A stretch of DNA of 64,000 bases from Flavobacteriales bacterium (GTDB lineage: Bacteria; Bacteroidota; Bacteroidia; Flavobacteriales_F; PHOS-HE28), in assembly GCA_019638115.1 (NCBI GenBank), contig JAHBUK010000001.1, positions 62,001 through 126,000 of the forward strand, given 5' to 3'. Under the pieces are notes generated by a model. The model saw nothing but the letters and a program-made list of their open reading frames with translations. It made no database searches and had not been told where the DNA came from. Position numbers and translations under genes: made by a program. This document shows, in pieces, positions 24,464 through 33,472 of this stretch (positions are counted from its first letter, which is position 1; the number at the start of each line of letters is the position of its first letter).

Positions 24464-25579
24464 ATGGGCAGCGAGCAAGCCACAACGGTCATCAGCGATG
24501 GCCCTGATGAGCGCCTCCGAGAGCGGATCAAGGAACTGGGTTGCCTGTATGCCGTGGCACGCATCGCACAAACGCAGGAGCTGGGCCTCGAACCCATGCT
24601 GGTGGCCATCGTGCGTACCATCCCACAAGGCTGGCAGCGGCCCGATGATCTCTGGGTGGCCTTGGAACTGGATGAACAACAGTACGGCACCACCGCTACG
24701 CGTGGCCCCCAGCAGCAGCAGGCCATCATCATCGATGGTGAAGCGCGGGGGCTGCTTACGGTGGGATACCCTCCGACAACTGCACAGGTGATCGCCCAGT
24801 ATTTCCTGCCCGAGGAGGAACAACTCTTGGAGAAGATCTCAAACGAGGTGGCCACCATTGTGGAGCGACAGGAGAAACGCGAACGCCAGCGCCTCTTCGA
24901 GGCACGCATGGTGCAGCAGGACCGTCTGAACGTACTGGGTGAACTCACAGCGGGTATCGCCCATGAGTTGAATACACCGCTTGGCAATGTGCTGGGCTAT
25001 GCCGAACTGCTTAAGACCGGCGAAGTCGATCCCGCGCGCCGGGAGGACCTTCAGCGCATCATCGATTCGGCGCTCATCGGCCGCGAGGTGGTGAAGCGGT
25101 TGATGTATTTCAGCTGTGAGATGCCAAGCCAATTCCGTGTGCAGGATGTGAACACCGTGGTCGAAGGCACCATGAACCTGCTGAAGCGCCAGATGGAGGA
25201 AGCCCAAGTACACCTCCACTTGGAACTGACACCAGAGCTACCCCATGTGCGGCTGGACCGTGTGCAATTCGAACAGGTGCTGACCAACCTCGTCATGAAT
25301 GCACTGCACGCCATGGAACCAGGAGGACAATTGCGCATTGCCAGCGAACGGAAGGATGAACGTGTGTGCATCCGTATAAGCGACACCGGCTACGGCATCG
25401 ATCCAGGGCATCTGCGGAAGATCTTCCAACCCTTCTTCTCCACCAAGCCTACCGGCGAAGGAACCGGCCTTGGCCTCTCTGTGGTCCATGGCATCATAAA
25501 GGCACACGGTGGGGAAATCGTCGCGGAGAGCACTGTGGGACAAGGCAGTTGTTTCACCATCACACTTCCTGTGGCATGA
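24464..25579 (+). CDS. Soluble sensor histidine kinase of an NtrB/NtrC-type pair
   Basis: 371 residues, no membrane helix. The N-terminal 130 residues form a possible small sensor (GAF- or PAS-like; not certain), then a coiled coil, then the HisKA domain with H167 in GELTAGIAHELNTPLGNVLGY, and an HATPase domain with the N box (NLVMNALHAM), G1 (DTGYGI), F (FFSTK) and G2 (GTGLGLS). It overlaps the following response regulator by 4 bases, so they are a cognate pair. The signal is presumably cytosolic. Confidence 0.92.
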   Translation: MGSEQATTVISDGPDERLRERIKELGCLYAVARIAQTQELGLEPMLVAIVRTIPQGWQRPDDLWVALELDEQQYGTTATRGPQQQQAIIIDGEARGLLTVGYPPTTAQVIAQYFLPEEEQLLEKISNEVATIVERQEKRERQRLFEARMVQQDRLNVLGELTAGIAHELNTPLGNVLGYAELLKTGEVDPARREDLQRIIDSALIGREVVKRLMYFSCEMPSQFRVQDVNTVVEGTMNLLKRQMEEAQVHLHLELTPELPHVRLDRVQFEQVLTNLVMNALHAMEPGGQLRIASERKDERVCIRISDTGYGIDPGHLRKIFQPFFSTKPTGEGTGLGLSVVHGIIKAHGGEIVAESTVGQGSCFTITLPVA

Positions 25580-26916
25580 GCGCGCTCGCCTCCCCTTCCG
25601 TACTGCTGGTGGACGATGCCCGCGACATGCTGGAGCTGCTGCGCCGGAGCATGAAAGTCATGGGCCTTACACCGTTCACCGCCAACAACGTGGTGGATGC
25701 GATCGAGGTGCTCGAGAACGGCCCGGTGGATCTGGTGATCACCGACCTGAACATGCCCGGCGTGGGCGGTATCCAGCTGGTGCGCTACATGGGCGAGCAC
25801 TTCCCGCACATCCCCGTTCTGGTGATCACCGGATACCCCAAGCTGGAGGATGCTGTTCAAGTGATGAAGCTGGGTGCCGTTGAATACTTGGTGAAACCCT
25901 TCACACAGGAAGAGCTGCGCGACGCGGTGGAACGTGTATTGAACGAGCTGGTCGGCAAGGAAGAACAAGCCGCACCTGCGGTGGAGCAACGTGACAGCTT
26001 CCACGGCATCATAGGCCGCTCCCCAGCGATGCAGGAGGTGTACCGCATCATCGAACGCTGTGGGAACAACCGCGCCACCGTGCTGGTTACCGGCGAGAGC
26101 GGCACGGGTAAGGAGATGGTGGCGCGCGCCATCCACTACAACAGTGCGCACGCAGCAGCACCATTCATTGCCGTGAACTGTGGCGCCATTCCGGACCAGC
26201 TGTTGGAGAGTGAACTCTTCGGCCATGTGAAGGGCGCCTTCACAGGGGCCACGACCAGCAGGGTGGGCTTCTTCCAAGCCGCTGATGGTGGCACCCTGTT
26301 CCTGGACGAGATCGGCAACGCCTCACCTGCTGTGCAGGCGAAGATGCTTCGCGCCATACAGGACAAGGAGATCACCATGCTGGGTGGGACCAAGTCGCAG
26401 CGCGTGGAGGTGCGCCTGATCTCCGCTGCGAACAACGACCTCTCCGCCATGATCCGGCAGGGCACCTTCCGCGAGGACCTTTACTACCGCCTCAACCTCA
26501 TCAACATCCACATTCCACCACTGCGTGAACGCCCGGATGACATTCCGCTGCTGGTGGAGCATTTCAACGCGCGCTACAGCAAGGAGCAGGGTCGGCGCCC
26601 GTTGCGCATACCACAGCGGATCATGGAACTCCTTTCCACCTACCCCTGGCCCGGTAATGTGCGCGAGTTGGAGAACCTTGTTCACCGCCTGGTGATCCTG
26701 AAGGATGTCGCCGTGGAGATGGACGACCTGCCCCGCTACATGAAGATGGAAGCACCGCGGAGCAGTGGGCCTGCAGAACTGCTCAGCCTGGCTGCTTTGG
26801 AGAAGGAACACATACTTCGGGTGATGGAGGCCACTGGCCAGAATAAGACCAAGGCTGCTGAGATCCTGGGCATGGACCGAAAGACCTTGCGCGAGAGGCT
26901 CAAGGCACTGGGGTAA
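25576..26916 (+). CDS. Sigma-54-dependent response regulator (NtrC family)
   Basis: 446 residues from the ATG at 25576 (MSALASPSVLLVDDARDM). Receiver domain with phospho-acceptor Asp57 (ITDLNMPG), AAA+ domain with Walker A GESGTGKE (about 173), the sigma-54-contacting GAFTGA loop (about 217) and Walker B GGTLFLDEIG, and a Fis-type helix-turn-helix at the C-terminus (AAEILGMDRKTLRERLKALG). Intact GAFTGA implies it activates sigma-54 polymerase. A possible sigma-54 promoter lies 151 bases downstream, ahead of the cysteine-rich gene. Confidence 0.95.
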   Translation: MSALASPSVLLVDDARDMLELLRRSMKVMGLTPFTANNVVDAIEVLENGPVDLVITDLNMPGVGGIQLVRYMGEHFPHIPVLVITGYPKLEDAVQVMKLGAVEYLVKPFTQEELRDAVERVLNELVGKEEQAAPAVEQRDSFHGIIGRSPAMQEVYRIIERCGNNRATVLVTGESGTGKEMVARAIHYNSAHAAAPFIAVNCGAIPDQLLESELFGHVKGAFTGATTSRVGFFQAADGGTLFLDEIGNASPAVQAKMLRAIQDKEITMLGGTKSQRVEVRLISAANNDLSAMIRQGTFREDLYYRLNLINIHIPPLRERPDDIPLLVEHFNARYSKEQGRRPLRIPQRIMELLSTYPWPGNVRELENLVHRLVILKDVAVEMDDLPRYMKMEAPRSSGPAELLSLAALEKEHILRVMEATGQNKTKAAEILGMDRKTLRERLKALG

Positions 26917-26929
26917 AACGCCCAAGCGG

Positions 26930-26951
26930 GGTATTCCGCCCCGGTATTCGG
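26930..26951 (+). promoter_or_regulatory. Direct repeats GGTATTC(C/G)G, possible activator site
   Basis: GGTATTCCG (26930-26938) and GGTATTCGG (26943-26951) are offset by 13 bases, about 116-140 bases upstream of the possible sigma-54 promoter, a normal distance for an NtrC-type enhancer. Tentative. Confidence 0.35.
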
Positions 26952-27066
26952 TATCGATCCGGCAGCACCCTTCTATGAGGGTTGCGGCCACCGCGATCAC
27001 GTTGCGAACTGAGGGTCAAGCCCTTGCAACCAAAGAACCAGCGCCATGCAACGAGCACCACCTCCA

Positions 27067-27084
27067 TTGGCATAGCCCTTGGCA
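27067..27084 (+). promoter_or_regulatory. Candidate sigma-54 promoter
   Basis: TTGGCATAGCCCTTGGCA keeps the -24 GG and -12 GC doublets at the exact consensus spacing (mismatches at three less critical bases). It predicts a start site near 27095, 13 bases before the ATG of the small cysteine-rich gene. Its position right behind a sigma-54 activator gene supports it. Confidence 0.5.
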
Positions 27085-27107
27085 ATGGCGCAGCGCAAGC
27101 GAAAGCC

Positions 27108-27377
27108 ATGGCCCTCACCGACACCAACACATCTCTGTCACTCTGCACGAATTGCATGTACAACGGCGACTGTCTTTACCAGCGGCAGTCGCGGCGACCG
27201 ATCGTGGATTGCGAACTGCATGAGACCATACCGTCAAGCGTGATCAGCATCGCCAAGGCACAAGTTGAAGTCGCTCTACCCAGAGCGAACGAACTGTGTA
27301 CCACTTGCGACCACCGCACCTACTGCGCACTACGCAGCACCGAGCGCATCGTGCTCCACTGCGATCATTTCGAATAG
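27108..27377 (+). CDS. Small cysteine-rich protein with a duplicated CxxC-x5-C-xn-C module
   Basis: 89 residues from the ATG at 27108 (MALTDTNTSLSLC). It contains two copies of one module: C13-x2-C16-x5-C22-x12-C35 followed by ELHE, and C64-x2-C67-x5-C73-x11-C85 followed by DHFE. Each module could bind one zinc or iron (four Cys, with acidic/His flanks). No signal peptide. No family recognised. It lies behind a possible sigma-54 promoter and 20 bases ahead of glutamate dehydrogenase. A role as metal-binding or redox-sensing partner of the regulator or the dehydrogenase is speculation. Confidence 0.78.
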   Translation: MALTDTNTSLSLCTNCMYNGDCLYQRQSRRPIVDCELHETIPSSVISIAKAQVEVALPRANELCTTCDHRTYCALRSTERIVLHCDHFE

Positions 27378-27397
27378 CACCATCTCAACAACACACA

Positions 27398-28690
27398 ATG
27401 GAAACTCCCACCGTGGAAAAGAAGATCGAACAAAGGCAAGGCATGTACAAGGTCGTGATGGACCAGTTCGAACATGCCGCCGACACCATGGGCCTTGACC
27501 CTGGCGTACGAAAGATCCTGGCCAAGACCAACAGCGAGATCGTGGTCCACTTCCCTGTGAAGCTGGACGATGGCAGCATCGAGGTCTTCACCGGTTACCG
27601 CGTCCAGCACAACAACGCGCTCGGGCCTTACAAGGGCGGCCTGCGCTATCACCAGACGGTGGACATCGATTCGGCCCGGGCACTGGCCATCTGGATGACC
27701 TGGAAGACAGCCCTCGCCGGACTGCCATACGGAGGTGGCAAAGGTGGTGTGGAGATCAACCCCAAGCTATACTCACAGGGCGAACTCGAGCGCATCACGC
27801 GTCGCTTCACCTACGCCCTGGGCGATAACATCGGACCCGACCTGGATATCCCTGCGCCTGACGTGAACACCAACCCGCAGATCATGGCTTGGATCGCGGA
27901 CACCTACTCCAGCACCAAGTCGCCCGCAACGCGCTTCCTCAACCTGCACGTGGTGACCGGAAAGCCATTGGGCGCCGGCGGGCTCGAAGGTCGCGACCGC
28001 GCCACCGGTTTCGGTGTGGTGGCCACACTGAAGTCATGGTCCAAGCGCACGAACAAGCCACTTAAAGGCATGCGCTACATCGTGCAGGGCTTCGGTAACG
28101 TGGGTTACTGGACAGCCCACTTCCTGGCAGCCGAAGGCGCTGTGCTCATCGCCGTGCAGGATGCGAGTGCCACCATCCACAACGTGAACGGCATCGATCC
28201 GGAAGACCTCAACGCCTATGTGGAGTCCAACAACCGAAGCATTTCCGGCTATGCTAAGGCTGGCACCATGCCACCTTCGGAGTTCTTCGGCCTGCATTGC
28301 GACATTGTGGTGCCAGCAGCCTTGGGCAACCAGATCACGGCAGCCAATGCGGGCAGCATCCAGGCACTTGTGGTTGCCGAAGGTGCCAATGGTCCAACGG
28401 ATACCGAAGGCGAAGCCATCCTGCGCCAGAACGGCGTGGATATCATCCCCGATATCCTGTGCAACTCCGGCGGCGTGATCGGTAGCTACTACGAGTGGTT
28501 ACAGAACAAGCGCAGCGAGATATGGAAGATCGAAGAGGTGCTGGAGATGATCCAGGACAAGATCGACACCGCCTTCGATAAGGTGGTCGCCACCTCCGCG
28601 GAGTTCAAGGTGAACTGGCGTGACGCGGCCTACATCGTGGCCCTACGCCGCCTGGAGAAGACCTACATGGAACGCGGAATCTTCCCATAA
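27398..28690 (+). CDS. gdhA: Glutamate dehydrogenase (Glu/Leu/Phe/Val family)
   Basis: 430 residues from the ATG at 27398 (METPTVEKK). Interconverts glutamate with 2-oxoglutarate and ammonia. Substrate site: GPYKGGLRYH, with the catalytic Lys in PYGGGKGGV. Nucleotide fold: QGFGNVGYWTAHFLA. Length is that of hexameric enzymes of the bacterial/archaeal type. It is followed at 3 bases by the transhydrogenase genes, so carbon/nitrogen flux and NADPH supply appear to be coexpressed. Confidence 0.96.
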   Translation: METPTVEKKIEQRQGMYKVVMDQFEHAADTMGLDPGVRKILAKTNSEIVVHFPVKLDDGSIEVFTGYRVQHNNALGPYKGGLRYHQTVDIDSARALAIWMTWKTALAGLPYGGGKGGVEINPKLYSQGELERITRRFTYALGDNIGPDLDIPAPDVNTNPQIMAWIADTYSSTKSPATRFLNLHVVTGKPLGAGGLEGRDRATGFGVVATLKSWSKRTNKPLKGMRYIVQGFGNVGYWTAHFLAAEGAVLIAVQDASATIHNVNGIDPEDLNAYVESNNRSISGYAKAGTMPPSEFFGLHCDIVVPAALGNQITAANAGSIQALVVAEGANGPTDTEGEAILRQNGVDIIPDILCNSGGVIGSYYEWLQNKRSEIWKIEEVLEMIQDKIDTAFDKVVATSAEFKVNWRDAAYIVALRRLEKTYMERGIFP

Positions 28691-28693
28691 GCC

Positions 28694-29812
28694 ATGAATA
28701 TCGGAGTGTTGAAGGAGCGTGCCCATCGTCGGCTGGTGTCATTGACACCGGCCGGCGTGGTGCGGCTGCGGGCGCAAGCCGAGGTGCTGGTGCAGCAGGG
28801 AGCCGGTGCGGCTGCCGGCTTCAGCGACCAGGCCTACCGCGACGCGGGTGCTTTGGTGGTGGAAAGCCCGGAGGCGGTGTTGCAAGGCGCGGACATTGTG
28901 CTGGGCCACGACAGCCACTATACCGGCGAGCCCCTGAAGGGCGAGCGCACATTCGTAGGTTTCTTCAACGTGCTGAACGAACCGGCCATCGTGGCCAACT
29001 ACACGCGGCCGGGCATCACACTCCATAGCCTCGACCTGATGCCGCGCACCACCCTGGCGCAGGCCATGGACGTACTCTCCTCCGTCGCTTCGATATCGGG
29101 CTACCAGGCTGTGCTGCTCGCTGCCGAACGCTCACTGGCCACCGTGCCCATGATCACCAGTGCTGGCGGCACCTTGCGACCTGCGCGCTTCCTGATCATG
29201 GGTGCCGGGGTGGCCGGCCTGCAGGCCATTGCCACCGCACGCCGCCTGGGCGCTGTGGTGAAGGCCTACGACGTGCGCTCTGCCGCCAAGGACGAAGTGG
29301 AAAGCCTTGGTGCCGAGTTCATCGAAGTTGATGGGGCACAGGAAGACCGCAAGGCCGGCGGATATGCCGTGGAACAGAGCGCCGACCAGTTGGAAAGGGC
29401 GCGTGTCCGCATCCAACAGGAAGCCTCCGAAGCCGACATCATTATCACCACTGCCCGGATACCCGGCCGCAGGGCTCCTGTTCTCATCACACGCGAAATG
29501 GTTGGAATCATGAAAGCGGGTGCCGTGATCGTGGACCTTGCGGCCGCTACCGGTGGCAATTGCGAACTCTCCGAAGCGGACCATACCGTGATGCACGGTG
29601 AGGTCACCATCCTCGCACCCACCTCCATCGAGTGTGGATGCGCCCACTCTACCTCTTTCCTCATTTCCAACAACTACACCGCCTTCCTGCTCCACCTGCT
29701 AAGCCAGCGCGCCGAACAGCGCGAAGACGAGATCCTGAAGGCTACCCGCGTGGTGGCCGACGGTACCGTTGTGAATGAACGTTTCCTCGCCTTGGCTCCA
29801 GTAGCCGCCTGA
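28694..29812 (+). CDS. pntA: NAD(P) transhydrogenase subunit alpha, NAD-binding domain I
   Basis: 372 residues. Resembles alanine dehydrogenase and transhydrogenase domain I: the N-terminal ERRVSLTP-like start (here ERAHRRLVSLTPAGV), and the Rossmann motif GAGVAGLQAIATARRLGAVV. No membrane part, because the next gene supplies it; a three-piece enzyme (alpha1, alpha2, beta) is common. It starts 3 bases after gdhA and moves hydride between NAD(H) and NADP(H) coupled to proton flow. Confidence 0.9.
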   Translation: MNIGVLKERAHRRLVSLTPAGVVRLRAQAEVLVQQGAGAAAGFSDQAYRDAGALVVESPEAVLQGADIVLGHDSHYTGEPLKGERTFVGFFNVLNEPAIVANYTRPGITLHSLDLMPRTTLAQAMDVLSSVASISGYQAVLLAAERSLATVPMITSAGGTLRPARFLIMGAGVAGLQAIATARRLGAVVKAYDVRSAAKDEVESLGAEFIEVDGAQEDRKAGGYAVEQSADQLERARVRIQQEASEADIIITTARIPGRRAPVLITREMVGIMKAGAVIVDLAAATGGNCELSEADHTVMHGEVTILAPTSIECGCAHSTSFLISNNYTAFLLHLLSQRAEQREDEILKATRVVADGTVVNERFLALAPVAA

Positions 29813-29816
29813 TGCC

Positions 29817-30140
29817 ATGTTCGACCTGCACTACCAACTCACCTCCATCGACGGCCTGTTCATCCTGGCCCTCAGCCTGCTACTGGGTTTCGAGGTGATC
29901 AAGAACGTGCCTGCCGTGCTGCACACACCGCTCATGTCCGGCTCCAATGCCATCAGCGGCATCATCCTATTTGGCGGTATCACACAGCTGCTCGGCGCCG
30001 CTGTGGGCGATATACTCACGATCGTATTGTCCTCGGCCGCTGTGCTACTGGGCACCATCAACCTGGCCGGAGGCTTCTTCGTCACGCACCGCATGTTGGG
30101 TATGTTCCGCAAAACGCGGCACCGCGATCCCCGCACCTGA
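29817..30140 (+). CDS. pntAB: NAD(P) transhydrogenase subunit alpha, membrane part
   Basis: 107 residues, three to four helices (LFILALSLLLGFEVIKNVPAVLHTPLMSGSNAISGIILFGG). The segment HTPLMSGSNAISGI is the diagnostic transhydrogenase domain II motif. It sits between the NAD-binding subunit and the beta subunit with 4-5 base gaps. It forms half of the proton channel. Confidence 0.93.
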   Translation: MFDLHYQLTSIDGLFILALSLLLGFEVIKNVPAVLHTPLMSGSNAISGIILFGGITQLLGAAVGDILTIVLSSAAVLLGTINLAGGFFVTHRMLGMFRKTRHRDPRT

Positions 30141-30145
30141 TCCTT

Positions 30146-31525
30146 ATGGGCATCCTTTACCTCCTTTCCACCATTGGTCTGGTGCAGGGCCTCAAGTTCA
30201 TGGGCGACCCTGCCCGTGCGCGGATGGGCAATGCCGTGGCCGCCTTCAGCGTGTTGCTCGCCATGGGCGCTGGGATCTGGTCGTCCATTCTACCGGCCAC
30301 AGGCACCGTGCATCTTGTGTTGCTGGGGTTGCTCTTGGTCGCAGGCACAGTGCTTGGCCGTGTGTGGAGCTACCGCGTGGCCATGACCGCCATGCCCCAA
30401 CTGGTGTCGCTCTTCAATGCTTTGGGTGGGCTAAGCGCGGTGCTGCTGGGCCTGAACATGGTGCATGGAAAGGGCGTGGACGGAAGCTCCATGATGTCCA
30501 GCGTGGTACTCATCCTGGGTGTGGTGTTCGGGGGCGTGGCCTTCACCGGAAGCATTGTGGCCTACCTGAAGCTCGATGGCCGCAAACTGCCTCCCGCCGG
30601 TCGCTTACATCGCACTGTGGCGCGTGTACTGTTGGTGGTGCAATGCGTGCTTCTTCTCGCGCATCTCCTGCCACCTCAGCCTCTGTTCCCCTTCGGGCAG
30701 CTGCTCACCACTTTGGCCTTGATCGCCTTGTTGTATGGTGTGTTCCTCACCCTGCCGATCGGTGGGGCCGACATGCCTGTGCTCATCGCCCTGCTCAATG
30801 CACTCACAGGTGTGGCCACATTGCTGGCGGGTCTGCTCTTCAAGGACCCCGTGATGCTCATAGGCGGCATTCTCGTGGGCGCCACTGGTCTGCTGCTCAC
30901 CATGCAGATGAGCAAGGCCATGAACCGCACTCTGCGCAGCGTGCTGGCCGGCAGCATCAAAGGCGCGCGCGGTGGTGCTGCAGTGGCTGAAGAAGAGGTG
31001 CGTCCGATCAGCGCTGTGGAGACCGCGTCGTTGTTGGCCTTCGGCAAACACATCGCCATCGTGCCTGGTTATGGCATGGCCGTGAGCCAGGCCCAGCAGT
31101 CCGTGTATGAGATGCAGGGCCTGTTGCAGCGCCTGGGTGCCGGGGTCCACTACATCATCCACCCGGTGGCCGGCCGCATGCCCGGTCACATGAACGTGTT
31201 GCTCGCCGAGGCGAACGTGCCCTACGCCAGCATCCACCCCATGGAGGAAGTGAACGATCACATGGAGCGCTACGACGTAGTGTTGGTGATCGGAGCCAAC
31301 GATGTGGTGAACCCGGCAGCCGAAAGCGACCCTGCCAGCAGCATACACGGCATGCCCATCATCCGCGCCTACAAGGCCAAGCAGGTGGTGGTGCTCAAGC
31401 GCGGCATGGCCAAGGGCTATTCCGGAGAGCGCAACCTGCTCTTCGAACGCCAGAACTGCCGTGTGCTCTTCGGTGATGCGAAGACAAGCCTACAGGCCGT
31501 GATCGACGAACTCAAACGAATATGA
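30146..31525 (+). CDS. pntB: NAD(P) transhydrogenase subunit beta
   Basis: 459 residues. About eight membrane helices in the first 280 residues, then the NADP-binding domain III with GYGMAVSQAQQSVYEM, HPVAGRMPGHMNVLLAEANVPY and VIGANDVVNPAAES. These are signature motifs of the family. Overlaps the next gene by 4 bases. Together with the two alpha parts it forms the proton-translocating enzyme that supplies NADPH. Confidence 0.96.
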   Translation: MGILYLLSTIGLVQGLKFMGDPARARMGNAVAAFSVLLAMGAGIWSSILPATGTVHLVLLGLLLVAGTVLGRVWSYRVAMTAMPQLVSLFNALGGLSAVLLGLNMVHGKGVDGSSMMSSVVLILGVVFGGVAFTGSIVAYLKLDGRKLPPAGRLHRTVARVLLVVQCVLLLAHLLPPQPLFPFGQLLTTLALIALLYGVFLTLPIGGADMPVLIALLNALTGVATLLAGLLFKDPVMLIGGILVGATGLLLTMQMSKAMNRTLRSVLAGSIKGARGGAAVAEEEVRPISAVETASLLAFGKHIAIVPGYGMAVSQAQQSVYEMQGLLQRLGAGVHYIIHPVAGRMPGHMNVLLAEANVPYASIHPMEEVNDHMERYDVVLVIGANDVVNPAAESDPASSIHGMPIIRAYKAKQVVVLKRGMAKGYSGERNLLFERQNCRVLFGDAKTSLQAVIDELKRI

Positions 31526-31953
31526 CCATGGAAAATCCCCGCTTGATCGTTTCCGCCAAGGAGCGCGAACTACTTAACGCTTGGATCGTCGGGTACAACC
31601 CGCAGGATGTGCGTGTGCGCGAAAGCCTCGACCAACTTTACGCCGAACTGGAGCAGGCCGAAGTGCGGCCCGAGGACGAGATCCCGGCTGACGTGGTACG
31701 CCTGCATAGCATCGTGGACATCCACACACCTTTTGGACGCCGTGAGGGGCTGCAACTGGTCATGCCCGCCGATGCCGATCTGAAGACCAACAAGCTCTCC
31801 GTGATGTCCATGATGGGTGCCGCCCTCATCGGCTACCGCGAGGGTGCCACTATTCGCTGGCAGATGCCGCAAGGTCCGCAGGACATCACCTTGGAGCGCG
31901 TGGACAACAAGCACTGCAACGACATACGCATTCCCATGCGCAAGGGACGGTAG
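31522..31953 (+). CDS. GreA/GreB C-terminal-domain protein (Rnk-like)
   Basis: 143 residues. Possible helical N-terminal half (about 1-50), then a GreA/GreB C-terminal-like domain (IPADVVRLHSIVDIHTP, VMPADADLKTNKLSVMSMMGAALIGYREGATIRWQMP). Rnk proteins bind RNA polymerase and are called nucleoside diphosphate kinase regulators. It overlaps pntB, so it is probably the last gene of the gdhA operon. Confidence 0.85.
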   Translation: MTMENPRLIVSAKERELLNAWIVGYNPQDVRVRESLDQLYAELEQAEVRPEDEIPADVVRLHSIVDIHTPFGRREGLQLVMPADADLKTNKLSVMSMMGAALIGYREGATIRWQMPQGPQDITLERVDNKHCNDIRIPMRKGR

Positions 31954-32240
31954 TATACCGATCAAGACCTGGCCTTGACGATCAACGCATGGAGCGCTTC
32001 ATCTGCATGGCAACGAAAGGGGTGGCCACTCCCTGGGCGGTGGACCACTTCATAGACTTCCGCAACACCACCATCGACGCGCTTCGTTAGCTTCGCCACC
32101 AAGGGCAGGATGCTGGTCTACGGCGCTCGGCCCTACGCACAGGTCGACGTGGTGGTGATGTTGCTGTTGCCAAATGCGAATGCAGTATGTGAGCTACGCG
32201 CCGTGCACACCCGCAATGGCAGCGTCTGGCACATGCACTA
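31954..32240. other. Gap of about 290 bases without a confident gene
   Basis: A 33-codon frame (31989-32090, MERFICMATKGVATPW...) is the only plausible peptide and has no recognised relative; it could be the remnant of a lost gene. I see no clear hairpin or repeat. Confidence 0.3.
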
Positions 32241-32885
32241 ATGGGAGGCAAACGCCTTGCCTCCGATGTAGCCCCCCTAACGATCACGGACCACATGCTC
32301 ATCATGCTTCTTCACAAAGCCACGGAATTGGACCGCTTCGGCATGCATCTGCTCCGCTACGGAACCGTGCTGGTATTACTGTGGATCGGTGGCCTCAAGG
32401 TGTATAAGTATGAAGCTGATGGCATCGTCCCCTTTGTGGCCAATAGCCCGGTGATGAGATTCTTCTACCACTTCGACGCGCCGGATTACAAGGCGCACAT
32501 GAACAAGGAAGGCCAGGTGGTGCCCGAGAACCGCGCGTGGCACGAGGCCAACCACACCTATCCCTTCGCCCTTGGGCTGGGGGCAGTGATCTGCATCATC
32601 GGCCTGCTCATCGCCCTCTATCCGTGGTTCCCTACCCTCTCCGGACTGGGCAGCTTCCTCTGCGTCGGCATGTCCTTGGTCACCCTCAGTTTCCTGATCA
32701 CCACGCCGGAGACCTGGGTGCCCGATCTGGGCGGACCGGAGCATGGCTTTCCGCTGCTGAGCGGTGCTGGACGCCTGGTGGTGAAGGACGTGATCATGCT
32801 TGGCGCAAGTGTGCTGACCATGGCCGATGCAGCTCGCAAAGCGCTCCTTTCACCGCTTGTGCAGGGCCAAGGTCAATCCCGGTAG
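32241..32885 (+). CDS. YkgB/RclC-family (DUF417) inner membrane protein
   Basis: 214 residues, with an alternative start at 32295 (MLIMLLHKATELDRFG) that fits the family better. DUF417 hallmarks: LLRYGTVLVLLWIGGLKVYKYEADGIVPFVANSPVMRFFYHF, followed by ALGLGAVICIIGLLIAL and the Thr/Pro-rich TTPETWVPDLGGPEHGFPLLSGAGRLVVKD. Four hydrophobic helices. RclC of E. coli is a reactive-chlorine-stress protein of unclear biochemistry. Its 3' end overlaps the convergent HPP gene by 13 bases. Confidence 0.92.
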   Translation: MGGKRLASDVAPLTITDHMLIMLLHKATELDRFGMHLLRYGTVLVLLWIGGLKVYKYEADGIVPFVANSPVMRFFYHFDAPDYKAHMNKEGQVVPENRAWHEANHTYPFALGLGAVICIIGLLIALYPWFPTLSGLGSFLCVGMSLVTLSFLITTPETWVPDLGGPEHGFPLLSGAGRLVVKDVIMLGASVLTMADAARKALLSPLVQGQGQSR

Positions 32886-33418
32886 GGATAGTTGCGACCA
32901 CGAGGCAAGTTGTTCACCAAGAGGGCAACAATGAGCAGGACCACCACACCGCTCAAGACCGGATAGAGGACATAACCATATCCCAAACCCTTGATCTGCT
33001 CCGACCCGATGTTCGCGATCAATGCCGTTGCACCGCCGGGCGGATGCATGGTACGCGTGATCTGCATGGCCACGATGGATAAGGAAACTGCCAAGGCGGA
33101 AGACAGCCAAAGCAGCTCCGGCAGGAGCTTGCAGACAGAAACCCCGATCAAGGCAGAGATCAGGTGACCGAACACCAGGTTCCGTGGTTGAGCCAAAGGA
33201 CTGTTCGTTGCTCCGAACACCAGCACCGCCGATGCACCGAAGGAGCCGATGAGGAACACGGCATCGGCTAGCAATACGCCTTGGCCCTGCAACAGGCCGA
33301 TGGCCCCGATCCCAATGAACGCTCCGATGAATGTCCACAAGTGGTCCATCGGCTCCACGATGGTCTGCCTGTAGACCACGTATTTGGAGATGCGGTATGC
33401 GCGCTTGATGCGTTTCAT
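32873..33418 (-). CDS. HPP-family membrane protein
   Basis: 181 residues from the ATG at 33418 (MKRIKRAYRISKYV); a start at 33460 adds 14 residues. Four to five helices and the name-giving motif MHPPGGATALIA. HPP proteins have been shown to act in nitrite transport in cyanobacteria and plastids, so a link to nitrogen oxides is possible in this denitrifier, but not shown here. The 3' ends of this gene and DUF417 overlap by 13 bases. Confidence 0.9.
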   Translation of the reverse strand: MKRIKRAYRISKYVVYRQTIVEPMDHLWTFIGAFIGIGAIGLLQGQGVLLADAVFLIGSFGASAVLVFGATNSPLAQPRNLVFGHLISALIGVSVCKLLPELLWLSSALAVSLSIVAMQITRTMHPPGGATALIANIGSEQIKGLGYGYVLYPVLSGVVVLLIVALLVNNLPRGRNYPYRD

Positions 33419-33472
33419 GCGGGGTGCAAAGTAACCCCCAGCAGCCCCATTCAACAGCACCGTTACGAGGCC

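Noticed and set aside
24329-24823. N-terminal extension of tryptophanase 1 to 622 residues
   Set aside because: It would run through the operator and promoter and into the kinase gene; the family start is at 24328, and paralog 2 starts at the matching place.
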